DNA of 48,264 nt, from the NCBI GenBank assembly GCA_002716085.1, contig PAYZ01000018.1, forward strand, positions 58,428 through 106,691, written 5' to 3'. Below, piece after piece: positions 25,435 through 34,153 of the stretch. The position numbers and the translations under genes were made by a program. The stretch is from Methanobacteriota archaeon (GTDB taxonomy: Archaea; Thermoplasmatota; Poseidoniia; Poseidoniales; Thalassarchaeaceae). Each line of letters begins with the position of its first letter. Positions within the stretch are counted from its first letter, which is position 1. The notes under the pieces were generated by a model. That model saw only the letters and a program-made list of their open reading frames with translations. It did not search any database and was not told the DNA's origin.

Positions 25435-26322
25435 TCAAAGAGCTTCTGAGAGATCCTTGTCAAGAGATCCAAATCTATTCGCCAACTCTTCTGAAGCCTT
25501 TTCAAAAGCAGTTCTTGGACTCATTGATCCATCTGTTTCGAACTCCAGAATGTACTCTCCAGGAACTTCCTCAAGAACTACTGCTTCCTTGAATTCCCGG
25601 GATGCCTCCGTGCCTTCGCCTACATGATTCAGCTCTCGCGTCAGGGCAGTCACCTTATCGATATCAATCAGCTTTCCGTCTTTATCGAAGTCTTTTGCTG
25701 AAATTCCTAGATCCATTTCCCATAGAATCTTGGCCTTTGATTTATTTTTCAGAACACCAACTCTTCTTGGGATGAATGTAACTCCACATACTGGACTCCA
25801 CTTTGTATGGTCTCTTCCTCGTCCCATAACTGCCGTCGCGTAGAACTCAATCATCTGCCCCTTTAGCAACTTAGTTAGGGGTATGCTCTTGTATTCACCG
25901 GGAATCTCAAGGGATTCCTCACCAAGGTACTTCATGTCTCCAGCCGTAACCCATTTGCCTTCCTCAGTCCCAAAAACTACGCAAGTGTAAATCATCTGGC
26001 ACTCTAAGCACCCTCTGTCCTCTTCTACAAGATCCTTGCAGTTAGGGCATTCGTCCCGGAAGTGGAACTTGTCGTGCTCCGTCGGAATTGGCACCATTGC
26101 AAGCCTCTGAGCTACCATTTCATCAGGAATCGGCCCTGTAGTCTCCCAGATTTCTTGATCTTGTTCCTTAGTTCCCAACTGGAATCTAACACTGTCTATT
26201 GCCATCTTGGGAGTATCTGAGATCAAGGATCTCCTAAGCGCGTTTGCAAAGCTTCTATCAGTCCCAGAGAGTAATAGTTGCATTCCGTCTTCTGATTCCT
26301 TCAATATCTCTATTTTCACCAT
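25435..26322 (-). CDS. rpo3: DNA-directed RNA polymerase subunit Rpo3 (subunit D)
   Basis: Assembly-platform subunit of archaeal RNA polymerase, equivalent to eukaryotic Rpb3 and bacterial alpha. The dimerisation domain is seen in RSFANALRRSLISDTPKMAID (about 23-43, quoted in part) and the C-terminal dimerisation helix in SMSPRTAFEKASEELANRF. Cysteines C92, C95, C105 and C108 (CPNC ... CLEC) plus C113 form a probable zinc loop as in Rpb3. The 295-residue length exceeds the usual ~265. The gene is in the conserved archaeal order S13-S4-S11-rpo3. Confidence 0.96.
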   Translation of the reverse strand: MVKIEILKESEDGMQLLLSGTDRSFANALRRSLISDTPKMAIDSVRFQLGTKEQDQEIWETTGPIPDEMVAQRLAMVPIPTEHDKFHFRDECPNCKDLVEEDRGCLECQMIYTCVVFGTEEGKWVTAGDMKYLGEESLEIPGEYKSIPLTKLLKGQMIEFYATAVMGRGRDHTKWSPVCGVTFIPRRVGVLKNKSKAKILWEMDLGISAKDFDKDGKLIDIDKVTALTRELNHVGEGTEASREFKEAVVLEEVPGEYILEFETDGSMSPRTAFEKASEELANRFGSLDKDLSEAL

Positions 26323-26337
26323 TTCACCATCTCCTAA

Positions 26338-26718
26338 TCAAACTCTTCTTCCTCGACGTCCACCTTTGCTCTTTGTTCCGTCTGTGGGCATAGGAGTCAC
26401 ATCTTCGATTCTAGTAATCCTCACACCAGCCCTAGTCAGAGCACGAATCGCAGCTGTGGCTCCAGGTGCGCTATTTGATCTGTTACCGCCCGCACCTCTG
26501 TACTTGACAATCACTTGGTCGAACTCCTTTTCAGAAAGCATCTCAGCGATTTTCTCAGCAGCTCTGGTTGCCGCGAACTGTCCACCAGAATCACTACCCC
26601 CTTTGGTTACCATTCCACCTGAGACCTTGCATACGGTCTCAGCTCCAGTTAGATCCGTCGCTGTAATTAGCACATTGTTGAATGTGCTGTAGATGTGTAG
26701 AATTGCTTTATGCCCCAT
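26338..26718 (-). CDS. rps11: Small-subunit ribosomal protein S11 (uS11)
   Basis: A platform protein of the 30S subunit that contacts the mRNA exit region. The 126 residues carry the family features: AILHIYSTFNNVLITATDLTG at the start, SGGQFAATRAAEKIAE (about 40-58) and the basic C-terminus with RIEDVTPMPTDGTKSKGGRR. It lies 16 bp before rpo3 in the direction of transcription. Confidence 0.97.
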   Translation of the reverse strand: MGHKAILHIYSTFNNVLITATDLTGAETVCKVSGGMVTKGGSDSGGQFAATRAAEKIAEMLSEKEFDQVIVKYRGAGGNRSNSAPGATAAIRALTRAGVRITRIEDVTPMPTDGTKSKGGRRGRRV

Positions 26719-26744
26719 CAGTCATCCTCCTTGTCGTCATTGGT

Positions 26745-27365
26745 TTAACCTTCTTTGGTACCCTCTTCGGAATTGTCTTCTTCATCAGAGACTCCATCCT
26801 CTATTTCCTCTTCAGAAGGAATTCTCCTAGTCTCAAGCTCCTTTCTGAAAACATGCTCTTCATTTGTAAAAGGCGAGTTAGCACTGTATCTCAACTGCTC
26901 CTCCTCTTCCTTAAGGACATGATAACCCGGAACGGTCATCCTTTGATCACCGATACATATGTGGCCGTGAACTATCAAGTTCCTTGCAGACCTCATTGAT
27001 GGAGCCAGTCCCTTGTAGTATACAACTGACTGCAACCTTCTAGAGAGCATGTGCTCTACATTTATCTCAAGCACATCTCCAACATCAGCCCCATCCTGTA
27101 GAAGCCCCTTTTTCGTTAGTGAATCCAGCAACTGCTCTTTCTCCTTAGCATAGTGGCCTTCTGATGAATCCACTCTACCAATCAGCTTCATAGCTTGGTT
27201 CCTATGTCTTCTAAGTGCCGATTTCTCCTTCCATATCTCACGCATTCCACCAACTTTCTTGAGGCCGTATCTCTCTTTCAGATCATGCTCTTCATCAATC
27301 CTAGCCTGCTTCCATGGGTGTGTGGGTGTCTGAGTCTTAGGTCTGGAGAATTTCGGCTCGCCCAT
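26745..27365 (-). CDS. rps4: Small-subunit ribosomal protein S4 (uS4)
   Basis: A primary 16S rRNA-binding protein. Recognised by the N-terminal KFSRPKTQTPTHPWKQARI and the S4 domain LSRRLQSVVYYKGLAPSMRSARNL then VHGHICIGDQRMTVPGYHV. At 206 residues it is longer than usual through a strongly acidic C-terminal tail of about 25 residues (EEIEDGVSDEEDNSEEG), which is unusual for a ribosomal protein and may reflect salt adaptation. Confidence 0.97.
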   Translation of the reverse strand: MGEPKFSRPKTQTPTHPWKQARIDEEHDLKERYGLKKVGGMREIWKEKSALRRHRNQAMKLIGRVDSSEGHYAKEKEQLLDSLTKKGLLQDGADVGDVLEINVEHMLSRRLQSVVYYKGLAPSMRSARNLIVHGHICIGDQRMTVPGYHVLKEEEEQLRYSANSPFTNEEHVFRKELETRRIPSEEEIEDGVSDEEDNSEEGTKEG

Positions 27366-27374
27366 TTAATCACC

Positions 27375-27842
27375 TTACTTCTTTCTCTGGACACCTAAGG
27401 CTGAGCCCCTTCGTCCATTTGATCTGAGTCTCTGTCCTCTAACCTTGTGACCACTTCTGTGCCTCATTCCTCTGTAGGTCTTTATCTCTGCAAGCCGGGA
27501 AACATCATCATCCTTGGTCATACTCACTTCATTTGCAATGATGTGGGCATCTTCGTTGGTTTCTAGGTCTCTTTGCCGATTAACCATCCACCAAGGAACA
27601 TTAGTCGCATATTCGTCAATCGCATTCCTAAGCTTATCTTGTTCCTCAGAGGAGAGGTGTCCACCTAGCATGCTACCGTCAATTCCAGAAAGACGGCAGA
27701 TCATCATCGATGTACGAATCCCAACTCCCTTAACAGAAGTGAGCCCGTAGGTAATGGGCTTGAGGCCATCAATGTCGCTATCAGCGATTCTAACTATATA
27801 TGAGAAGTCGTCTCCGAGCTCTGCTTCGTCCACTTTTGGCAT
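27375..27842 (-). CDS. rps13: Small-subunit ribosomal protein S13 (uS13)
   Basis: Head protein of the 30S subunit contacting the P-site tRNA and the large subunit. Motifs: FSYIVRIADSDIDGLKPI, TSVKGVGIRTSMMICR (helix-hairpin-helix), and the basic tail KTYRGMRHRSGHKVRGQRLR. ATG at 27842 gives 155 residues and is preferred because it follows GGGGGAACC; the frame stays open to 27926 without similarity. It leads the S13-S4-S11-rpo3 operon. Confidence 0.96.
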   Translation of the reverse strand: MPKVDEAELGDDFSYIVRIADSDIDGLKPITYGLTSVKGVGIRTSMMICRLSGIDGSMLGGHLSSEEQDKLRNAIDEYATNVPWWMVNRQRDLETNEDAHIIANEVSMTKDDDVSRLAEIKTYRGMRHRSGHKVRGQRLRSNGRRGSALGVQRKK

Positions 27843-27900
27843 TACGGTTCCCCCGTGGTTCACCTTTCGGTGGCCTTTTCGGCATCCCCGCGAACTACAG
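27843..27900 (-). promoter_or_regulatory. Structured leader of the S13 operon
   Basis: On the minus strand, just before the S13 ATG, lie CACC-GAAA-GGTG (27861-27872, GNRA-capped) and GCC-GAAAA-GGC (27873-27883), followed by GGGGGAACC. A possible outer pairing joins 27847-27850 with 27892-27895. Tandem hairpins at this place suggest translational control, such as autoregulation by an S13-operon protein. The hairpins are seen; the role is inferred. Confidence 0.4.
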
Positions 27901-27941
27901 TCCCTATTTGAATCGATTGGAGACAAATTTCGACTAAATCA

Positions 27942-29192
27942 TCACTCTTTACAAACTATGTACAGCTTCTGGGTTCCATTGGGCCTATGGACATCCATAT
28001 CCACCATGAACCCACTTCCCCCTGCTACTCCTTTGAGCTCCTTGGTAATCCTCCTCTGTAGGGTAGGGTGAATCTCGGGCTCAAGACTGCAACGCAAAGT
28101 AATCTTGCCTATGCCCCTCTTGGCTAAAGATGAAGCAACTTGGTCAATGGTGTGTAATTCGGGTGGAGACAGCCTTTGCTGGATAATTTTTCCAGTAGCC
28201 ACTACGAATCCTCGCACATCTTCTTCATCAGAAATCTCATCAGTATGGATCAGAAGGGGTCTCCTTCCTTCGGTTCTAATCCAAGAAGAACCTGAACTAC
28301 TGGACAACGCACCCTTTAACCACTCTTCTTGCAATCCGCTTTCCATAAGGGCGGGGTCAACTATTGTCAGGAAAGCACCTCTAGGTACATCCAGCGCACT
28401 GCTGAATGTGGATGCCTCCGATGGTGCCCCCTCCCCTTCAAAGATGGCAATCACGTTCTTTCTCCCAACTCTAATACATCTACGTGAGCGGTTTGATGAC
28501 AGAGATCCCACCCAAACCGAAAGCCTGTCTACTCTTCCTCCGCCTCTGCTTAGCCACTCCCAAGTCCAATTTGACCCCGGGAAGGTTGCCTCCAGTATCC
28601 CATCTATCATCGATCGTTGAACTGAGTCCAGTCTAGGAGAAAGATCTAGCAATACTGCAGGCCCTCTAGCACCAACTTGTAAGTTATTACTCCACGACTT
28701 TAGAACCGCCTTTAGATCCGGCTGCATTTCTTCAATACTATGACTCTGAGCATCTCTGGGTCTTGCAGGATCGATGTGAAGCATTGCTACAGGCGGGTGA
28801 GCCCTGGTCCCTGAGTCTCTAAGACTTCCCCAGTATGCGGACATTGCTGACTCCGCATTACTTCCATCACCAATTAGGACCCTATCTAGAGTTCGTTGAA
28901 TTTCTCCATCAGAGTTCAACTCCATGTTTGCAGCACACAACTTTGCCACTCCTTCCTCCAGCTCTATTCCCAAGGCAGGACGCATAAGAATCTTGGAAAA
29001 CGCGATTAGTTGTAATCCGGAACCAGCAGCAGGATCTAGAATTACACCTGCAGGAAGGACCATCGGATCGATTTGCCCAGCCCTGATCGATGCTATTGAC
29101 CAAGGAGTAGCCAGCCTCTTCATCTCTTCAGTCATGAAGAAAGAAGGCTCACCCTTTCTGGAAGACTCGGGTTTTGACTTCTTCTTTGCCAT
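27942..29192 (-). CDS. Class I SAM-dependent methyltransferase with THUMP-like C-terminus
   Basis: A 416-residue protein. The SAM-binding loop is VILDPAAGSGLQLIAFS (about 50-66) with the acidic ALGIELEEGVAKLCAANMELN after it, and motif IV is MLHIDPARPRD. Then come DLSPRLDSVQ and WEWLSRGGGRVDRLSVWVG, which recall the 'LSPG...EW(V/I)S..GE' part of the bacterial THUMP-like methyltransferase family. The C-terminal LHTIDQVASSLAKRGIGKIT fits that family's THUMP-like domain. The substrate is probably RNA but is not known. ATG at 29192 is preferred; a GTG 17 codons upstream is also in frame. It lies directly upstream of the S13 operon, about 100 bp before its start codon. Confidence 0.75.
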   Translation of the reverse strand: MAKKKSKPESSRKGEPSFFMTEEMKRLATPWSIASIRAGQIDPMVLPAGVILDPAAGSGLQLIAFSKILMRPALGIELEEGVAKLCAANMELNSDGEIQRTLDRVLIGDGSNAESAMSAYWGSLRDSGTRAHPPVAMLHIDPARPRDAQSHSIEEMQPDLKAVLKSWSNNLQVGARGPAVLLDLSPRLDSVQRSMIDGILEATFPGSNWTWEWLSRGGGRVDRLSVWVGSLSSNRSRRCIRVGRKNVIAIFEGEGAPSEASTFSSALDVPRGAFLTIVDPALMESGLQEEWLKGALSSSSGSSWIRTEGRRPLLIHTDEISDEEDVRGFVVATGKIIQQRLSPPELHTIDQVASSLAKRGIGKITLRCSLEPEIHPTLQRRITKELKGVAGGSGFMVDMDVHRPNGTQKLYIVCKE

Positions 29193-29289
29193 AGACAAAA
29201 TTTTCTTTGAGGGGACAAGGGCCTCGAACTCCGCTCCGGTCACGACGCCCCCTGATGCTACTTAGTCAAGTCTCTTTCGCGACAAACTA

Positions 29290-30249
29290 CTATGACAGCG
29301 GCGCTCTGTTCACCTTTAGCTCGAATCTCAGCCAAGTGTCTTGGAGTTCATGCCCCTCAGAGTTTCCATAAGCTATTGGTGGCGGTAGCAGGGTGGTATG
29401 GGTAGTCCCGGTCTGAGTAGCTGGATGGAAGGCTCCTCTATCGGAATCTATGTCAAGACCAATTGCGGACCATTCGAATCCATCTATGGTTGTAGGGTCA
29501 TTTCCCGCGGTAACCCAAAGGGTCCCCTCGTCCAATTTTTCATCAGTATCAGCATCCCATAGGACATAGTCAACCTCAACTCTGTCATTGTAATCAATAT
29601 GGATGTCTTTCTGCACTTCCTCGAAAATATTCACATCCATCCTAACCTGTGCCTGAAGAACTGAGACATGAGTAGCAGTGATGCTCACCTCTCTCTCTTC
29701 GATTGACTCAGTTAGAGCAATCTCTACTATGACACTCTCATTTCTCCCTAGCTCATTGATAATTAGGAATGGCTCGTTTTCGTTTGCCGAAAAAACCACT
29801 CCTCCACCACTGATTTCCAGAACAAGACTGAGAGTCTCATTCCCCCTATTGTACACAGCCAGACTAGCTGTGTCTCCTTCTCCTTGGTGCTGCCAGTCGC
29901 ATCGCAACTCTCCAGGGAAAAGGAACTTGTCATCTTGGTCAGCCCACGAATCAGGATCTACCCAGTCATCTTCTCTAGATGAACAGGTGTCAAACAGCAG
30001 GCCGATTTCCCAGACCCACCTATCATTTTCCTTCAGCAACTCAACATCGGTGGTCGACAAGGAAGAATCAACATTGTCAAGGAAGGAAATCGCAGAAAGT
30101 CCTAGCCAAACAGAGGAAAGGATCAGTCCTATCGCCGTGACCACAGATAGAATTAGAGCAGCTCTGGGAACTGCCATTTTATTGAGGCCAAGTGGAATTG
30201 GAGGGTGCTCTACCTCATCAGGAGTGTCAGATATCCAAGACCTTGTCAC
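29290..30249 (-). CDS. Membrane-anchored protein with a degenerate FKBP-like domain
   Basis: One transmembrane segment near the N-terminus (about 28-50, AALILSVVTAIGLILSSVW) is followed by an extracellular part. Residues 70-200 form a beta-rich region with three Cys (C89, C120 region) and potential glycosylation sites. From about residue 216 the sequence DYNDRVEVDYVLWDADTDEK ... DEGTLWVTAGNDPTTIDGFE and the closing LLPPPIAYG match the layout of FKBP prolyl isomerases, whose hallmark ends in 'PPExAYG'. Several catalytic-pocket aromatics appear changed, so isomerase activity is doubtful. Start GTG 30249 or ATG 30177. It follows the ~37-segment membrane protein gene by 46 bp and may serve it. 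Confidence 0.6.
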   Translation of the reverse strand: MTRSWISDTPDEVEHPPIPLGLNKMAVPRAALILSVVTAIGLILSSVWLGLSAISFLDNVDSSLSTTDVELLKENDRWVWEIGLLFDTCSSREDDWVDPDSWADQDDKFLFPGELRCDWQHQGEGDTASLAVYNRGNETLSLVLEISGGGVVFSANENEPFLIINELGRNESVIVEIALTESIEEREVSITATHVSVLQAQVRMDVNIFEEVQKDIHIDYNDRVEVDYVLWDADTDEKLDEGTLWVTAGNDPTTIDGFEWSAIGLDIDSDRGAFHPATQTGTTHTTLLPPPIAYGNSEGHELQDTWLRFELKVNRAPLS

Positions 30250-30295
30250 AAGCTGCTAGGATAAACCCCCTGCCATCAAGGTTGGCTCTATTGGC

Positions 30296-33200
30296 TCAGT
30301 CATTAGCCATTTCATCTTGGTTTTCTAGACCCAACCAGGCAACAACTCCGAGCTCTATAGCTAGTATAGCCATCCCCAAAAGAAGCTTATTTTGCTGGAA
30401 AATCTCTCCAGATGAAAATACAATCGATACTAGAACAGCTGCAATCAAATCCAATAGACCCCAGATTCTCAATGACTTTCTGAGTTGCAGAATTCCAACA
30501 ATCCAGACTACTGTGGACATTACTACCATCAACATTGGAAGGTAAAGGTCGCCAATCATTCCCAGAGATAGGGCTCCAATGAGAGCAAAGATGTGCCCAT
30601 CCACTGCCAGGACAAAGGTCCACCTCTCCAGTTTTAGAGGAACAGTCAGTGCACACAAAACAATCAATAGAGCTCCAAGAATTAGGACAAATTCTGCCAT
30701 TAAGTCCAAAACGCCACTATTCCAAGAAGCTATGGAGACCATCGCCAGCACTGCACTGGGGATTCCAACCCCTAATCCGTTTGGCTGCGAGTCTTTTATG
30801 CTCCAGTAGCAGGCACTTACAGCAGCCATAATACCCGCTGGTCCGAAAGAAAGTAGGACTATTCCAATGGACCTTACACTCCTACCAGTTCCATCCAAGT
30901 TTTCCTCTACTCGTGATGATCTTCTGATTTCAACCCAATTTCCCAGAATTACGGAAAGAATCAGAATAGACTCAAGAAGGAACCAAGGTCCCTTCCAATC
31001 CAACATTCCACCATCAAACGGGTCTACAACAAGTGGGAAAGGCAACCCCTCTAGAATTACTGCTGCAGAGATTCGCGACAATAGAAGGGGGAATACAAAC
31101 CAATCGATTGCTATCAAAATCCTCTCTATGAGATTCTTCTGGTGTAAAAGAGAAATTGTCGAGAGGACTAGAACTAGAACAGAAACAACTGCCATGTCAA
31201 GTAACTCATTCGGACTGCTTCCTACGGGAATCACATGAGCTGAAACTAGACAGAGACAGATACCTGAAATCGTCATAGCGATAGGCATTTCCATGCCCAA
31301 AATGTGGGGTAACTCTAGCTCAAGACCTCTGCTTCGGTTCCTTATCAAAAGGGAGATTATGCAACAAAATACCCCTGCGGCGATCAATACCAGGGGCCCC
31401 TTGCCCAAAGCAGAGAGAATTATTGAGGCAACCAATACTATCCCAATGATCACTAAGCCGACCACAGGGGTGTGTGAAATGTCCGAAGTCAATAGCTCAG
31501 ATATATCATCAGTATCTGGTTTTTCTCTCATCTTCTTTCTCAGCTCTTGCATCTCTGCGATTTTCGGGCTGTATGTCGACATAGCTCCATGAGCCGAAGT
31601 TTTCTCCACTGCTGAGGAAGCCAAGCCAATAATCGCATCTTTCTTGGCAATAGACTTCAACTCTGATCTAAGCTCACCCTTAGAAATTAGCCAAATAGAA
31701 GCCGAGACAAACATGCCAACTGAAGATATTTGCAGAACAACGTCCCCTGAGCGAGATGCTAGGAAAGTTACCAGAACCAGTAGAACCAATGCCGAAGAAG
31801 CCGGCTTCAGCATTTGCTCCATTTTATCCGCTCTTGGGAGGTAAACTGCGAGGATTATAGCAGTGCAGAGAACGGCAATCGCCGATTCAGAAATCACCAA
31901 ATCACCAATGAAATCATAGTACCACTCTGGCGAATCTAGATCATTCGCAGGATTATTTCCAACAAGAATCGCTAGAACCGGGATCGTCATTACTCCAAGT
32001 CCAAGTCCGAAAATCTCATCTTCAGCATAGTACAGAATCGAAGTTACTGACACACATAGGATCAAGGCCATCGACTGGTCCAGTCCATGCCTCCACTGAA
32101 TCACTAAGCAAGTAAATGAAAGAACCCATAAAATCCCTCTACCCCCTCCTTTTCTAATTCCTAGGTTCAGGCTAATCACATGCAGTCCCGATAGAAGGGC
32201 GAACAAGAAAACAATCGAGGAAGAGGTGAATCCTCCAAATTGGGCCATTAACAAAATTGTCAACATAGGAAGCCAAAGTCCTATGTTCCAGAGGTTGAGA
32301 ATTTCTGAGTCTCTAATCGAAGCAGAAATTTCAGTAATCCCTAGAAATCCAGAAGCTAGGTTTACGCCTTTCTCACCAAGCCTGAAATTGACAAAAAATA
32401 GGAGAATAGAAGCTATTGCCAAGTATACTGAAAGACTTCCGGGTGACAGATCAATAATCCCTGAGGTTTCAGAAACATCCCTTGCAAGCATTACGGTTCT
32501 AATGATTTCTTCTAATGACTTCTCGGCAATAATCCAAGTCCAGGGCAAGAGAACAGTGACCCCTGATAGAGAGGGAGAGTTCCTTCTAACAGCAAGAAAA
32601 GCAGTTCCCAGATGGAGTATTGTCAGCATTGCAAGCAGAGTTGCTCCTCCATCCCCACCTGAGGAGGAGTGCTCCGCTGGAACTAGGATGACCAAAATCC
32701 CCAGAATAACCACTGAACCAAGCCACAATACTCTATCAGAAACGCTATCCTGATCCCGGAGGATAATGAAAATCGTAGTGGCAGAACCAATTACCGTGAA
32801 GAATTGATATTTAGTTAACCCAATTAGGTCTCGAATTGAATCCCCCCCCAGAAGTACAATGGTCAGAAACGTACCAGCAAGGATCAGAGGCTTGGCTACA
32901 CGCAATGAGTCAACTCCCCTTACTACCAGATAAGATCCCCCAAATGCCCCTCCCAGGAAGGTCACCATACCGAGAGCATAACCGATGTCTTCCCTGTTCG
33001 AAGCAACAGCAAGAGAAGATCCAATCATCCCCAGGGATATAGAAACCCCCCATAGGCCCGGCTTACCCAATCCAACTGCTTCGAATCCTCTTGAGAACCA
33101 GTTTTCCTCTCTTGCAAACCTTGTAGCCATGAACGCATTAAGTGCAGTTACCCCCATTAAGAGGAGGAAAAGAAGCAAAGGCTCCTCTATGGGAAGAACC

Positions 33201-34021
33201 TCCAGGGGCCCTATTTCGAACTTCGAAGTGACAGCATGCATACCAATCCACAAGTTAGAGGATGCAATTCCAAGCGAAGCTAAATTCCCCGATTTTCGAT
33301 TTATCGCAAGCCCGTGAAGAAGAATTGTCGAAATCAGAATCATGGCAGCGACGCCACCCTCTCCAAACTCAGTTCCGGCAGTTGAACCGATTGCGAGCAA
33401 TACAAGTGTCGACTGTGCCGCTATGGCATCCTGATCATGTCGATAAGCAATGTAGATGTTCAGAGAAACTAGAATCAGTAATAAGACACCAAGTGATAGA
33501 TCGTCACCGATTACCCCCCAATTTCTGAGCTCTATTGCAAGACCATAAAGCACCTTCATGGAGATAATCGCCCAAGTTACACCTAGCAGAACCATTCTCT
33601 TCCTAGGAATCCAGATCTCACCTAATCCAAATCCAACTATAGCTAGGAAAATCAGAATGAAAGACCCAAGAAGTGCTTGGTCCTCGAAAGCTCTCCCTAC
33701 TTGGATACTAATGGCACTGTACAATACTATCATCGAACCCATCAGAATCCAACTAATCCGCTTCTCTCCATCTGACGAAAGCACGGTTACAAGATCCCTA
33801 TCAGGGGGTGATTCTACAGACCCTTCCGAATCAACGGCTCCAGCTGAGCGTTTCTTCGGTTCTGAGAAAGGATCGAAGAACTCCCCGAGTGCCTGATCAA
33901 CGTCTTCTGCCTTGACGGTTTCCTTGTCCTCTGGGATATCAATATCCCCAAAATCTACTCCTGAAGATCTCTTGAACTGTTGTTCTCGAATGATCCTGTC
34001 ATCAGGCTCATCGCTATCCAT
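30296..34021 (-). CDS. Giant polytopic membrane protein, about 37 hydrophobic segments, family unknown
   Basis: A protein of 1241 residues. The first ~110 are charged, acidic and hydrophilic (MDSDEPDDRIIREQ...), after which by-eye counting gives about 37 hydrophobic segments of membrane length. A charged loop of roughly 70 residues (containing KTSAHGAMSTYSPKIAEMQE) splits them into about 24 and 13. Loops are short, and no transporter, protease or glycosyltransferase motif was recognised; the Leu/Ile/Gly/Ser-rich helices with few charged residues resemble DUF2339-like or other large unknown membrane proteins. ATG at 34021 is chosen because GGGAG precedes it; the frame runs on to 34177 without similarity. 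It diverges from pckA and precedes the FKBP-like gene. Confidence 0.75.
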   Translation of the reverse strand: MDSDEPDDRIIREQQFKRSSGVDFGDIDIPEDKETVKAEDVDQALGEFFDPFSEPKKRSAGAVDSEGSVESPPDRDLVTVLSSDGEKRISWILMGSMIVLYSAISIQVGRAFEDQALLGSFILIFLAIVGFGLGEIWIPRKRMVLLGVTWAIISMKVLYGLAIELRNWGVIGDDLSLGVLLLILVSLNIYIAYRHDQDAIAAQSTLVLLAIGSTAGTEFGEGGVAAMILISTILLHGLAINRKSGNLASLGIASSNLWIGMHAVTSKFEIGPLEVLPIEEPLLLFLLLMGVTALNAFMATRFAREENWFSRGFEAVGLGKPGLWGVSISLGMIGSSLAVASNREDIGYALGMVTFLGGAFGGSYLVVRGVDSLRVAKPLILAGTFLTIVLLGGDSIRDLIGLTKYQFFTVIGSATTIFIILRDQDSVSDRVLWLGSVVILGILVILVPAEHSSSGGDGGATLLAMLTILHLGTAFLAVRRNSPSLSGVTVLLPWTWIIAEKSLEEIIRTVMLARDVSETSGIIDLSPGSLSVYLAIASILLFFVNFRLGEKGVNLASGFLGITEISASIRDSEILNLWNIGLWLPMLTILLMAQFGGFTSSSIVFLFALLSGLHVISLNLGIRKGGGRGILWVLSFTCLVIQWRHGLDQSMALILCVSVTSILYYAEDEIFGLGLGVMTIPVLAILVGNNPANDLDSPEWYYDFIGDLVISESAIAVLCTAIILAVYLPRADKMEQMLKPASSALVLLVLVTFLASRSGDVVLQISSVGMFVSASIWLISKGELRSELKSIAKKDAIIGLASSAVEKTSAHGAMSTYSPKIAEMQELRKKMREKPDTDDISELLTSDISHTPVVGLVIIGIVLVASIILSALGKGPLVLIAAGVFCCIISLLIRNRSRGLELELPHILGMEMPIAMTISGICLCLVSAHVIPVGSSPNELLDMAVVSVLVLVLSTISLLHQKNLIERILIAIDWFVFPLLLSRISAAVILEGLPFPLVVDPFDGGMLDWKGPWFLLESILILSVILGNWVEIRRSSRVEENLDGTGRSVRSIGIVLLSFGPAGIMAAVSACYWSIKDSQPNGLGVGIPSAVLAMVSIASWNSGVLDLMAEFVLILGALLIVLCALTVPLKLERWTFVLAVDGHIFALIGALSLGMIGDLYLPMLMVVMSTVVWIVGILQLRKSLRIWGLLDLIAAVLVSIVFSSGEIFQQNKLLLGMAILAIELGVVAWLGLENQDEMAND

Positions 34022-34153
34022 TGATCTCCCAAGATGGACAGTATTGCATAATCGCATCCCCTGATTGACGCCCTTTCCTTCCGAATTTGACAATAGGAAT
34101 TTTTCGCCGAGCCGCAATACTTGAAGTGTTGATGCCTCTGGCATGGCTAGGGA

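Noticed and set aside
30300-33900. Many short plus-strand frames opposite the giant membrane protein gene
   Set aside because: They are antisense shadows with compositions expected from complementing Leu/Ile-rich codons.
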